Notes: generated from the letters alone by a model not told the origin. 64,000 nt of DNA from Pseudomonas sp. TH15 (GCF_016651105.1 NZ_JAEKEL010000001.1:4330001-4394000), one strand, 5' to 3'. Positions 34,269 to 42,336 are shown, counted from the stretch's first letter. Numbers and translations: made by a program.

Positions 34269-35348
34269 ATGATTCAAACGCGCCTGAAACTGCACTATTC
34301 GGGGTTCGCCCTGGATGTGGATCTGCAACTGCCTGGCCGTGGCGTCACTGCGCTGTTTGGCCACTCCGGCTCGGGCAAAACCACCTGCCTGCGCTGCATT
34401 GCTGGTCTGGAGCAAGCCGAAGAAGGCTTCATCCAGGTCAACGATGAAGTCTGGCAAGACAGCAGCAAGAAGATTTTCGTCCCGCCGCACAAACGTGCAA
34501 TCGGTTACGTCTTCCAGGAGGCGAGCCTGTTCCCGCACCTGTCGGTGCTGGCCAACCTGGAATTCGGCCTCAAACGCATCCCCAAACAGCAACGCCGGGT
34601 CGATATGGCGCACGCCACCGAACTGCTGGGCATCAGCCATCTGCTGGACCGTCATCCGCAGCACCTGTCCGGTGGCGAACGCCAGCGCATCGGCATCGCT
34701 CGCGCCCTGCTCACCAGCCCGAAACTGTTGCTGATGGATGAGCCGCTGGCGGCGCTGGATAGCCAACGCAAAAACGAAATCCTGCCGTATCTGCAACGGC
34801 TACACGATGAACTGGATATTCCGGTGCTCTACGTCAGCCATTCCCAGGATGAAGTCGCGCGATTGGCTGACCACATTGTCCTGCTCAGTGAAGGCAAGGC
34901 CCTGGCCAGCGGCCCGATCGGCGAAACCCTGGCCCGCCTCGACCTGCCGCTGGCAATGGGTGACGACGCCGGCGTAGTGATCGAGGGCCACGTCAGTGCC
35001 TACGATGCCGACTATCAACTGCTGACCTTGCAACTGCCAGCCACCGAGATGAACATCCGCGTGACGCACGCACCGATGACGGTGGGCCAGGCGCTGCGCT
35101 GCAAAGTGCAGGCGCGGGATGTCAGCTTGAGCCTGCACAGCGTCGAACACAGCAGTATCCTCAATCGCTTGCCGGTCACAGTGGTCAGTGAACTGGGCGC
35201 CGACAACGCGGCCCACGTGCTGATTCGCCTTGAGGCTGGCGGCACACCGCTGTTGGCGCGAATCACCCGCTACTCCCGCGATCAACTGGGCATCCATCCC
35301 GGCCAACAACTTTGGGCCCAGATCAAAGCGGTGGCCGTACTGGCCTGA
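34269..35348 (+). CDS. modC: molybdate ABC transporter ATP-binding protein
   Basis: A 359-residue ATPase. Walker A GHSGSGKTTCLR, Q-loop YVFQEASLFPHLSV, ABC signature LSGGERQRIGIARAL, Walker B LLLMDEPLAALD and switch His in YVSHSQDEV. The last 70 residues form a MOP domain that senses oxyanion (SSILNRLPVTVVSELG, then AHVLIRLEAGGTPLLARITR). Starts three bases after modB. Powers molybdate import for nitrate reductase and other molybdoenzymes. Confidence 0.97.
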   Translation: MIQTRLKLHYSGFALDVDLQLPGRGVTALFGHSGSGKTTCLRCIAGLEQAEEGFIQVNDEVWQDSSKKIFVPPHKRAIGYVFQEASLFPHLSVLANLEFGLKRIPKQQRRVDMAHATELLGISHLLDRHPQHLSGGERQRIGIARALLTSPKLLLMDEPLAALDSQRKNEILPYLQRLHDELDIPVLYVSHSQDEVARLADHIVLLSEGKALASGPIGETLARLDLPLAMGDDAGVVIEGHVSAYDADYQLLTLQLPATEMNIRVTHAPMTVGQALRCKVQARDVSLSLHSVEHSSILNRLPVTVVSELGADNAAHVLIRLEAGGTPLLARITRYSRDQLGIHPGQQLWAQIKAVAVLA

Positions 35349-35423
35349 ATTCGTTGGCACCACGGCGACAGCGCGCGGTCAATGGCTGTACAAGCCCTCG
35401 AATTGCTGCCCAGGACCACCGCC

Positions 35424-36461
35424 ATGCCCGATACCGCGCTGACCGATGTGCTGCCGCCCGACCTGCATTACGTCGATGACACTCAGCCCTGCATCACCCG
35501 CAAAAAACTGCGCGGCAAATTCTGTTACTTCGATCCGGCGGGTCAACGCATCAGCGACCCTGTCGAAATCAAACGCATCAACGCCCTGGCAGTGCCGCCG
35601 GCCTACACCGACGTGTGGATCAGCGCCGACCCGCGCGGCCATCTGCAAGCCACCGGCCGCGATGCCCGGGGTCGCAAGCAATACCGTTATCACGTGCGCT
35701 GGCGCGAGGTGCGTGATGCCGACAAGTACTCGCGCCTAAGGGATTTCGGCCTAGCCCTGCCGAAACTGCGCAAACAGCTGGAAGCCCTGCTGGCAGCGCC
35801 TGGCTTCAGCCGCGACAAGGTCATGGCCACGGTCATCACGCTGCTCGATGCGACGCTGATCCGCGTCGGCAACACCCAATATGCCAGGGACAACCGCTCC
35901 TATGGCCTGACCACCCTGCGCAGTCGGCATGTCGAGGTCAATGGCAGTGCAATCAAGTTCCAGTTCCGTGGCAAAAGCGGCGTCGAACATCAGATCACCG
36001 TGAAAGACCGACGCCTGGCGCGGATCGTCAGGCACTGCCTGGAAATCCCCGGGCAAAACCTGTTTCAGTACCTGGACGAAAACGGCGAGCGCCACACCGT
36101 GAGCTCCTCCGACGTCAACGCCTACCTGCAAACCCTCACCGGTGCCGACTTCACTGCCAAGGACTACCGCACCTGGGCCGGCAGCGCTCTGGCGTTGGCG
36201 CTATTGCGAGAACTGCAATGGGAGCCGGAATCCGACGCCAAGCGGCATGTGGTTGAGATGGTCAAAAATGTCGCCAAGCAGCTGGGCAACACTCCGGCGG
36301 TGTGCCGCAAATGCTACATCCACCCGGCGGTGGTGGATGGATTTCTGCTCGGCGCATTGGCCCAATTGCCTCGGCCGCGGGTACGAAAAGGGCTCCGGGC
36401 CGAAGAGGTGGCGCTGGCAATGTTTCTTGAACGAATGAGCGAGATGACAGACTCGCCTTGA
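35424..36461 (+). CDS. DNA topoisomerase IB
   Basis: A 345-residue type IB (poxvirus-like) topoisomerase that relaxes supercoils through a 3'-phosphotyrosyl bond. The start at 35424 (MPDTALTDVLPPDLHYVDD) matches the bacterial family; an upstream in-frame ATG at 35382 would add 14 residues. Catalytic elements are LRVGN-like IRVGNTQYARDN with Arg, the Lys in QFRGKSGVEH, Arg in KDYRTWAGSALAL and nucleophile Tyr in CRKCYIHPAVVDGF. It follows modC by 75 bases and may be read from the same transcript, though functionally unrelated. Confidence 0.93.
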   Translation: MPDTALTDVLPPDLHYVDDTQPCITRKKLRGKFCYFDPAGQRISDPVEIKRINALAVPPAYTDVWISADPRGHLQATGRDARGRKQYRYHVRWREVRDADKYSRLRDFGLALPKLRKQLEALLAAPGFSRDKVMATVITLLDATLIRVGNTQYARDNRSYGLTTLRSRHVEVNGSAIKFQFRGKSGVEHQITVKDRRLARIVRHCLEIPGQNLFQYLDENGERHTVSSSDVNAYLQTLTGADFTAKDYRTWAGSALALALLRELQWEPESDAKRHVVEMVKNVAKQLGNTPAVCRKCYIHPAVVDGFLLGALAQLPRPRVRKGLRAEEVALAMFLERMSEMTDSP

Positions 36462-36606
36462 TCGACTGCGCATCGTCGTCTAGGCTAGCCACCTCTCCCT
36501 CCTCAGGACGACCGCAGAAGTGAACAACCCGGCCTTCTAAAAATGTAATCGCGACACGCCTTGAACGGCGCTTGTCAGTTTTCACGACATTTTTCTGGAG
36601 GTGCCG

Positions 36607-38244
36607 ATGACTCACGTCTCGCGTACGCCCGCACTCGTTTCCCTGAATCAATTGGTTTTTCAATTCGATAATGGCGAGACGATTTTCGACGCACTGAATC
36701 TCAAATTCGATCACTTACCGACCGCCATCGTCGGGCGCAACGGTGTCGGCAAAAGCGTGCTCGCACGCCTGATTGCCGGACAACTGCTGCCCACCGCCGG
36801 CACTGTGGTAAATGCGGTGCCTGTGCTTTATGTCCCGCAAGTGTTCGTCGCCACATCCGGGCAGACGGTGGCCGAGGCAACCGGCACAGCGCCGGTACTC
36901 GCGGCACTCGAACGGCTGCATCGCGGTCAGGTCACTGGCGACGATTTCGACATCATTGGCGACCAATGGGATCTTGCGGAGCGCCTGCGTCAGCGCCTCG
37001 ACGAAGCCGGGCTCAACGACATTATTGCGGCGGATTTGACGGAAAACCTCAGCGGCGGTCAGCAAGCCCGGATCGCCCTGATTGGCGCACTGTTGAGCCA
37101 GGCTCAATTGCTGATACTCGATGAACCGACCAATCATCTGGACAGCGCAGGCAGGCAATGGCTATTGAGCAGCCTCAAGCAATGGCGCGGTGGCCTGATT
37201 GTGGTCAGCCATGATCGGCAGTTGCTGGAACACATGCAAAAGATCGTGGAACTGACGCCGCTGGGCGCGACAGTGTTTAGCGGCAGCTATGCGGATTTCG
37301 TCGAGCAGCGCCGACGCCAGCAAGCGGCGGCTCAGGCGCAGCTCGATCAAGCCCGCACTGAGCGCCAGCGTGAACGCACACGACTGCAACGTGAGCACGA
37401 TACGATCCAGCGCCACGCCGCCGGTAGTCGGCGCAACGCGCAAACGGCTAACGTAGCCAGCTTCGAGCGCACGGCCATGAAAGCCGCCGCCAGGGAAATC
37501 ATGGGTCACGTAAAGGCCGGTCATCAGGCGCGCAAGTCCGATCTGGACGAGCGCGTTCGTGAGGCGTACGCGAAGGTCGTGCCTGATGATGGTGTGCTTA
37601 TCAATCTCTCGGGAAGTGTCGTTCCGAATGGCCGCCAAGTGTGCACATTGATGGATGCCGTTTTGCCGTGGCTGCCAATCGATGCACCGCCGACCCACGT
37701 GAACCTGAACCTCCACGGGCCGATGCGCGTTGCCATCAGCGGCCCGAACGGCTGCGGAAAATCGACCTTGCTGAAAATGCTCGCCACAAAACGGTTACCG
37801 GTGAGCGGTGTGTGCAATACCTATGTGCCATTCGCCTTTCTCGATCAGCAATTGAAGATACTTGATGATCAAACCAGCATTGTCGAACAGCTGCAGGCCC
37901 AGCGGACACAGCTGGACGAGGGTACTTTGCGCAGTTACCTGGCACACCTGCAATTGAACGCACAGCGGGCTACCCAGCCCTGCGCCTCACTCAGCGGCGG
38001 TGAACGCTTGAAAGCTGCGCTGGCCTTGGCCCTATGGCGCCAGATACCGGCGCAACTGATGTTGCTTGACGAACCCACCAATCATCTTGATCTGCCGTCC
38101 ATTCAAGCATTTGAACGAGCGTTACAGACCTTTCCCGGCGCGATTGTCGCGGTTTCTCACGACCATGCGTTTCTCCGGGCGTTAAATCCCACCCACTGCC
38201 TGACGTGGCACCCCGAGGGCTGGCAGTGGCAACCGACGAGCTGA
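36607..38244 (+). CDS. ABC-F family ATP-binding protein
   Basis: A 545-residue soluble protein with two nucleotide-binding domains and no membrane helices. First: Walker A GRNGVGKS, signature LSGGQQAR, Walker B LILDEPTNHLD. Second: Walker A GPNGCGKST, signature LSGGERLK, Walker B LLDEPTNHLD. The charged linker (about 235-320, QRRRQQAAAQAQLDQARTER) is the P-site tRNA-interaction arm region. ABC-F proteins act on the ribosome; which subgroup this is cannot be told. Start 36607 has GGAG six bases upstream; GTG 36601 abuts the GGAG and is rejected. Confidence 0.93.
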   Translation: MTHVSRTPALVSLNQLVFQFDNGETIFDALNLKFDHLPTAIVGRNGVGKSVLARLIAGQLLPTAGTVVNAVPVLYVPQVFVATSGQTVAEATGTAPVLAALERLHRGQVTGDDFDIIGDQWDLAERLRQRLDEAGLNDIIAADLTENLSGGQQARIALIGALLSQAQLLILDEPTNHLDSAGRQWLLSSLKQWRGGLIVVSHDRQLLEHMQKIVELTPLGATVFSGSYADFVEQRRRQQAAAQAQLDQARTERQRERTRLQREHDTIQRHAAGSRRNAQTANVASFERTAMKAAAREIMGHVKAGHQARKSDLDERVREAYAKVVPDDGVLINLSGSVVPNGRQVCTLMDAVLPWLPIDAPPTHVNLNLHGPMRVAISGPNGCGKSTLLKMLATKRLPVSGVCNTYVPFAFLDQQLKILDDQTSIVEQLQAQRTQLDEGTLRSYLAHLQLNAQRATQPCASLSGGERLKAALALALWRQIPAQLMLLDEPTNHLDLPSIQAFERALQTFPGAIVAVSHDHAFLRALNPTHCLTWHPEGWQWQPTS

Positions 38245-38315
38245 ACTGTGTATTTTTTGCACGATCGTCAGGGACTTCTATAGTTGATCTGACACGAATC
38301 AACTGCGGTGACGCC

Positions 38316-38546
38316 ATGGAAGACATATTCGTCGTGAAGCGTTGCAACAAGATCATCATTCACGGTCGACGCGCCGGAGATAGCCAGCATGATCCTGCCG
38401 AAGCGAAAAGCTGGTTCCGCATCCGCGACACGCGCACCGACGGTTTCATCGGTGATGGCTATGACGCGCAAGACGACGCCGAGCGCGAATGCAAGCGCCT
38501 CAACGCAGCCAGTTCACCCTTACCAGCCCGCCAGTTCTCCGGCTGA
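38316..38546 (+). CDS. small conserved hypothetical protein, 76 residues
   Basis: Reads MEDIFVVKRCNKIIIHGRRA, contains SWFRIRDTRTDGFIGDGYDA and ends ARQFSG. It is a small soluble alpha/beta protein with one Cys, starting 71 bases after the ABC-F gene on the same strand. No recognised domain. Ribosome site weak (CGGTGACGCC), hence moderate confidence. Confidence 0.65.
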   Translation: MEDIFVVKRCNKIIIHGRRAGDSQHDPAEAKSWFRIRDTRTDGFIGDGYDAQDDAERECKRLNAASSPLPARQFSG

Positions 38547-38669
38547 TGCCGATCATAAGCGGGTCTATACTGAAATCAGCTGAAGGACCAGCGACCCCAT
38601 CAGCAGAGAGCTCGCACCCGCGGGCTTTTTGCTGCCACTTGTCAGATTCCTTCGAAGGAGGTGTTTGCC

Positions 38670-38900
38670 ATGTCCGAAAAAGAGTCCATCACCACCCTGC
38701 TCACCCTGCTTGACTCTCGTCAGGCTCGCCTCGCGGCCGCTTGCAAGGAAATTGCCGACTGGGTCGATCATCAAGGCGGGCACCCTACGGCCCTGAAAAT
38801 TCGTGACCGACTGAACGACATCGAGAAAGACGCACCGCTGATTCGCAGCACGCTGTCAGCGCTCAAGCCTGTCGATAGGCCGCTACCGCGCTTCAGGTAA
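38670..38900 (+). CDS. small helical hypothetical protein, 76 residues
   Basis: The start at 38670 follows AAGGAGGT. The product MSEKESITTLLTLLDSRQAR and onward is helical and charged, with no Cys, signal or membrane helix; it ends VDRPLPRFR. A soluble cytosolic protein of unknown role. Confidence 0.7.
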   Translation: MSEKESITTLLTLLDSRQARLAAACKEIADWVDHQGGHPTALKIRDRLNDIEKDAPLIRSTLSALKPVDRPLPRFR

Positions 38901-38910
38901 TTTAACGGCC

Positions 38911-38965
38911 TCTGGATCAAGATCAAAAGATCGCAGCCTGCGGCAGCTCCTACAGGGGATCCAGA
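38911..38965. repeat. intergenic repeat fragment (GATCGCAGCC type)
   Basis: A single arm GATCAAAAGATCGCAGCCTG continuing CGGCAGCTCCTACAGG, flanked by TCTGGATC and GGATCCAGA as its own short inverted repeat. Same family as 2123-2212 and 6105-6182. Confidence 0.7.
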
Positions 38966-38989
38966 GACCCGGCTGAATGAACAACCATT

Positions 38990-39123
38990 GTGGTGAGGGG
39001 ATTTATCCCCGTTCGGCTGTGCAGCAGTCGTAAACCCGGTGCACAGGGTGTGTTTGATGTACCGGGTTCTAAGGTTTTGGGGCTGCTTCGCAACCCAGCG
39101 GGGATAAATTCCCTCGCCACAGG
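38990..39123. repeat. long composite intergenic palindrome
   Basis: Outer arms TGTGGTGAGGGGATTTATCC and GGGATAAATTCCCTCGCCACA enclose inner elements CAGCAGTCGTAAACCCGG and complementary CCGGGTT. A REP/BIME-like unit of a family distinct from the other palindromes. Together with the orphan terminator at 39342 it fills the 545-base gap 38901-39445, which shows no convincing gene. Confidence 0.75.
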
Positions 39124-39341
39124 GTGAGGCTTGGGGTTTGGCGGAAGCTGGCGGCCAGGCGATTCCAGCTTAGGGAGCCATCATCTCGCAGCATTTGTCA
39201 CGGGGCGAAGAGCGGCGACTGTAGCGTCACCGAGAGACGTCTTGAGCGGCTTTTGTATTCCTCGCGCGGCAACCTGGTTCTTTTCACATAACCATCACAT
39301 CTGCGCGCCTACAGTGAACTAACTCCTTTTGATATCCCCTT

Positions 39342-39370
39342 AACACCCGCCCGCATGCGGGTGTTTTTTT
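39342..39370 (+). terminator. orphan rho-independent terminator
   Basis: Perfect stem AACACCCGC / GCGGGTGTT with a short loop followed by T7. No protein gene ends just before it: the nearest upstream stop is at 38900. It could end a small RNA (see findings). Confidence 0.88.
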
Positions 39371-39445
39371 GTTGGTCGTTTACGTTGCCGAACACTGTGG
39401 CCTGTCAGTTGTCATAACTGTTACACGTCACGAAGGAGACTGTTC

Positions 39446-39730
39446 ATGGTTATCCATTTCAACGTCGACGGGCATTTGGCCTGTGGCCATAAAGGCCAAA
39501 ACCTCAGCGCCAGTCGCGAACTCAATCGCGTGAAATGCCGCAGTTGCCGTAACACTGATGCCTACAAAGAGGCGAGAAAAGAACAACGTAACGCCGCTCG
39601 CCGCGTCACTCGACAGGCGAAAGCCACGCACCACGCCGTTAACTGGCGTGCTGAGTGGACCGATCGGTTGACCGCAATGGCAGGACTGCAACGCTTGCCA
39701 CGGGGCTTTGCCCATCAATCTTTCGTTTAG
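39446..39730 (+). CDS. small protein with putative zinc-binding Cys/His cluster
   Basis: A 94-residue protein starting MVIHFNVDGHLACGHKGQNL eight bases after AAGGAG. One pair (ACGHKG) and a CxxC (VKCRSCRN) separated by about 20 residues suggest a small zinc ribbon. The rest is very basic (YKEARKEQRNAARRVTRQAK), so nucleic-acid binding is plausible. Family not recognised. It ends at a shared terminator. Confidence 0.75.
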   Translation: MVIHFNVDGHLACGHKGQNLSASRELNRVKCRSCRNTDAYKEARKEQRNAARRVTRQAKATHHAVNWRAEWTDRLTAMAGLQRLPRGFAHQSFV

Positions 39731-39742
39731 AACTGCGTAAAA

Positions 39743-39767
39743 AATGGGCCGATCAACATCGGCCCAT
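39743..39767. terminator. bidirectional terminator
   Basis: Perfect 11-base stem AATGGGCCGAT / ATCGGCCCATT with CAAC loop between two convergent genes (stops at 39730 and 39774). Confidence 0.9.
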
Positions 39768-39773
39768 TACGCA

Positions 39774-40031
39774 TCAGTTATTGCCCTGAACGTCTTTAAC
39801 TGTTTTCAGAGCCCTGTTCGTCAAATCAATACACTTCTGCGTATCCCCTGCCTTTTGCGCGGCCTCGGCATCCTTGCGCGCTTGTTGAATTTCACCCAAT
39901 GCAGGCTGCCCCATGACTGCCGTCTGTTTGAGCTCGTGTAGTTTCTGTAGATTGATCGCGCACAAATCGTTTGCGGCGAAAAGTGGCGTGGCGACAACGA
40001 AAGATGCGATTAACAGAACTAAGCGCTTCAT
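39774..40031 (-). CDS. small periplasmic hypothetical protein, 85 residues
   Basis: The start at 40031 gives a signal peptide (MKRLVLLIASFVVATPLFAA) with cleavage near residue 19-20. The mature 65 residues are helical with two Cys (NDLCAINLQ, DTQKCIDLT) that could form a disulphide: the pattern of small periplasmic helical-hairpin proteins. RBS CAGGTGGG. Function unknown. Confidence 0.75.
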   Translation of the reverse strand: MKRLVLLIASFVVATPLFAANDLCAINLQKLHELKQTAVMGQPALGEIQQARKDAEAAQKAGDTQKCIDLTNRALKTVKDVQGNN

Positions 40032-40163
40032 AGTGAAACCCACCTGCTGGACTTGGGAATTTCACTATAGATGCAGATCGGAAAGTGCGACGGCCAGTCT
40101 GGATGCCCGCCATGTTGATGAGGTGAAGGTGGGCCGGATAACGCGTGATAAAGAGGAGCATGC

Positions 40164-40385
40164 ATGACGCAGTGGCGAAACCAAAGCTTCTGGACCAAGG
40201 TAGCGGGCTATGCCTGGCTGGCGCTTTTAATCTTAATGATTCCCGACGGTTCAAATCTAAGCTTTCCGGGCGGAGGCTCATCCAATCGCAAGCGGGTCTT
40301 TAGCCCTGGCTTCGTTGTTCTCTGCGTTTTCGTGGCTATGTTTGAACTGATAGCGCTACACCACTTCTATGGGGAGAGCGGCTAG
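40164..40385 (+). CDS. small membrane protein, 73 residues
   Basis: Starts at 40164 with GAGGAG seven bases upstream. Two membrane helices are predicted (VAGYAWLALLILMIP and FVVLCVFVAMFELIALHHF) joined by a basic loop (GGGSSNRKRVFS). Its stop is directly followed by the ATG of the next gene, forming a two-gene unit. Function unknown; possibly mobile-element cargo because it abuts integrase debris. Confidence 0.68.
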   Translation: MTQWRNQSFWTKVAGYAWLALLILMIPDGSNLSFPGGGSSNRKRVFSPGFVVLCVFVAMFELIALHHFYGESG

Positions 40386-40631
40386 ATGACAGATCTCATA
40401 CAAGGACTCGACGGCCCCAGGACAGCACAGCAGGAACTGTTTTACGACCTTGAGGATGCGACCGCCGTTGTCGGCTGGGCAGTGGCCCAATTGACCAACA
40501 TGGCCGGCCGCGGCAAGTCCCCAGATGAGGCCATTGAGCTTATGAAGATCTCCGCTCTACTGAAGGACCAGCAAGAAAAGATTCGCCGCTACGCTGACGA
40601 GGTAAAGGCGGGAACGATTGTGCGAACGTAA
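40386..40631 (+). CDS. small helical hypothetical protein, 81 residues
   Basis: The ATG follows the preceding stop without a gap (TAGATG). MTDLIQGLDGPRTAQQELFY and the rest are helical and acidic, with no Cys or signal. Possibly a partner of the small membrane protein upstream. Not recognised. Confidence 0.68.
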   Translation: MTDLIQGLDGPRTAQQELFYDLEDATAVVGWAVAQLTNMAGRGKSPDEAIELMKISALLKDQQEKIRRYADEVKAGTIVRT

Positions 40632-40702
40632 TTTAATAAAATCACTTCGTGGCACGTGCTGGCCCCGACAAGGCTGAATCAAGCGGCGACATCATGCGGG
40701 GC

Positions 40703-40768
40703 AAGGATCAACTTGGGCATACCACCGTGGTGATGACCAGTTACATTCGCGATCGTAAGGGTAAAAAC
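40703..40768 (+). pseudogene. tyrosine integrase remnant (C-terminal tip)
   Basis: The frame reads DQLGHTTVVMTSYIRDRKGK, the end of a phage-type tyrosine recombinase: the LGH box and the nucleophile region around Tyr in MTSYIRDR. Nothing upstream in any frame continues the catalytic domain, so only about 20 codons survive. It lies 100 bases left of the tRNA-Leu fragment and points toward it, as integrase genes of tRNA-targeting elements usually do. It most likely marks an older, deleted element on the left side of the site. Confidence 0.7.
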
Positions 40769-40867
40769 TCATGCCCACAAAGTGAATGGCGGGCCAAGTT
40801 CAAAATAGCGGACCAGAAACAAACAAGGGCTTGCATCAGCTTTCGCCCGCAAACCCTTGATTTAAGA

Positions 40868-40925
40868 TGGTGCCCGAAGCCGGAATCGAACCGGCACGCC
40901 CTTACGAGCGGGGGATTTTAAGTCC
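40868..40925 (-). other. tRNA-Leu(UAA) 3' fragment = attachment-site core
   Basis: Read on the minus strand: GGACTTAAAATCCCCCGC (anticodon stem-loop with UAA), variable arm, T-arm GCCGGTTCGATTCCGGC, acceptor end and CCA. The 5' half of the tRNA (acceptor 5' strand and D-arm) is absent: bases beyond 40925 are unrelated. A 58-base tRNA 3' end without its 5' half is what integration of an element at the anticodon region leaves at one boundary. Orientation puts the element at higher coordinates. Confidence 0.85.
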
Positions 40926-41188
40926 TAGGAGAAAACCAAGCGGGCTGAGGCTTTCAGCCTGTTTTCCGGGTCGCAATTACTCTCTAAACACCCATGTTTC
41001 GCCCAATGTTTTCGGATATTGAAAATTCATTGCGACCCGAAATTCTCTATCAAATTGGCGGCATCCCGGAGGTGATCGCTGCTATTTCGTCTTCCAGCAT
41101 CATGCCTGTTTTGCATAATCCAACTCGCGGCGTTCCGCCGACAGATCACCCCCTGCTACTCTGGTTTCGTTCAAAGAGGAAACCAAAA

Positions 41189-41284
41189 ATGCCCAACTCC
41201 GACCTGCTCCCTTCCCGGCTCTTCAAGATCAACGAAAACCAGCTCGCCCTCGAAGGCGCCTCTACAATTGGCGTAACCGTGTAA
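41189..41284 (+). pseudogene. truncated small prophage gene (5' part only)
   Basis: ATG at 41189 with a good AAGAGGAAAC ribosome site; reads MPNSDLLPSRLFKINENQLA, then LEGASTIGVTV and stops after 31 codons. The N-terminal sequence recalls small Pseudomonas prophage proteins of about 70 residues whose next segment is a short amphipathic helix. Here the frame runs instead into the antisense of the neighbouring minus-strand gene, with which it overlaps by 23 bases. Confidence 0.5.
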
Positions 41285-41480
41285 TCGCGTCGGTGATTGC
41301 TTTCGCATTTGTGTCCAAGGTTTCCATGGCCACGATTGCGTTCTCCGCAACAATTTCTACGCCACTCTCTGAAAGCCATTTCGTGACCTCCTCTATCGCA
41401 GCCCCTAGCGCATGCTGGTTATGCAGAAGCAATGTCAGTGCATCCGCTGTAGCAATGTTGGAGTCTGAGTTATTTGGCAT
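41262..41480 (-). CDS. small conserved prophage protein, 72 residues
   Basis: Start 41480 (MPNNSDSNIATADALTLLLH), with AAGGA about eight bases upstream; ATG 41489 is the alternative. Helical: HNQHALGAAIEEVTKWLSES, then VEIVAENAIVAMETLDTNAK and AITRLRQL. I recognise the shape as a common small Pseudomonas prophage protein without known function. It is divergent from the LexA-boxed gene, which starts 131 bases away. Confidence 0.7.
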   Translation of the reverse strand: MPNNSDSNIATADALTLLLHNQHALGAAIEEVTKWLSESGVEIVAENAIVAMETLDTNAKAITDAITRLRQL

Positions 41481-41570
41481 GGAAGTCATCCTTGAGGTCA
41501 GGTGGCGCTAGCCTAGTCACTTTCCTACATTTCGTCGCCTCCTCCTCGTCTGCTCGCCGCACCTATATTA

Positions 41571-41586
41571 CTGTACATAAATACAG
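41571..41586. promoter_or_regulatory. LexA (SOS) box
   Basis: CTGTACATAAATACAG: CTGT-N8-ACAG with an AT-rich centre, the gammaproteobacterial LexA consensus. It ends 25 bases before the ATG at 41611 and is 91 bases upstream of the divergent small gene. Confidence 0.85.
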
Positions 41587-41610
41587 CATTTGTACAGCGA
41601 ACCTTGCTCC

Positions 41611-42336
41611 ATGAATTTCGACCAAGCGAAAACCCTCCGGCTCAAGCAATGGCGCGCCACACTCGACGACCAGGGCTTCCGTATGCAAAACCCTGAAGGC
41701 CACCGGGAAACACTCCATGAGATGGCAGCAGCTCTCCATCGCGAAGGACTGATTGATCAGCTTGAGCGGTTCGACATGGGCGAAATGGCAGACGCCGCGT
41801 ACTGGCATGCAGTTGAGGAGTTGCAGAACTCGCCGGGCCAGTACCGCGGAGCGTCGACCTATGACGTCGTGCGGATCGACAACGGAGAGTTGTTGGGCAC
41901 GATCAGCCGCTCAATCTTCTACTTCGCAACTACCGAGCCGCGCTGCGCATCATCTTCCTATGACGGCAAGGTTTACTCGGGCCCAGAGGGGATACACCTG
42001 AATCTGGGGCTTTCCCGAAATGTCGGCAAGATCACAGGGCTGATTTTGGAGATGCACGGGCGGCGGTACCAATTGATCGAGACGCAGCGGATGATCCGCG
42101 GAATTTGCCACACCCCCATCGACGACCCGGAAGCTTACCGAGCACTGGTTGATGCGGCTCAGATTACCCAGGAGGACCGGGATCTGCGCGTCTTTGAAAA
42201 AGTGCGCCCTCACATCGAGTTGGCGGCCTTTTGCATCTGCCCCACCTGCCGTGATTGCTTTGGTGAGCGCGACGATTGTTCGACCTGCGCCGGACAAGGG
42301 TTTGTCAAAAAGCTGATCCCAACTGCCCTCACTTGA
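41611..42336 (+). CDS. SOS-boxed hypothetical protein with C-terminal CxxC zinc knuckles
   Basis: A 241-residue protein starting MNFDQAKTLRLKQWRATLDD. The N-terminal 45 residues are helical; residues about 60-170 look like a globular alpha/beta domain (ASTYDVVRIDNGELLGTISR, SSYDGKVYSGPEGIHLNLG). The last 40 residues carry CICPTCRDCFGERDDCSTC followed by AGQGFV, close to a DnaJ-type zinc-finger repeat (CxxCxG-like). A LexA box lies just upstream, so it should be DNA-damage inducible. Opposite strand to the late operon. Function unknown. Confidence 0.85.
   Translation: MNFDQAKTLRLKQWRATLDDQGFRMQNPEGHRETLHEMAAALHREGLIDQLERFDMGEMADAAYWHAVEELQNSPGQYRGASTYDVVRIDNGELLGTISRSIFYFATTEPRCASSSYDGKVYSGPEGIHLNLGLSRNVGKITGLILEMHGRRYQLIETQRMIRGICHTPIDDPEAYRALVDAAQITQEDRDLRVFEKVRPHIELAAFCICPTCRDCFGERDDCSTCAGQGFVKKLIPTALT

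Noticed and set aside
39131..39322. A 63-codon plus-strand frame in the repeat-rich gap
   Set aside because: No ribosome site, overlaps repeat DNA, no plausible protein features.
40994..41188. Upstream extension of the small frame that ends at 41284
   Set aside because: The ribosome site and family-like N terminus are at 41189. The upstream residues look non-coding.
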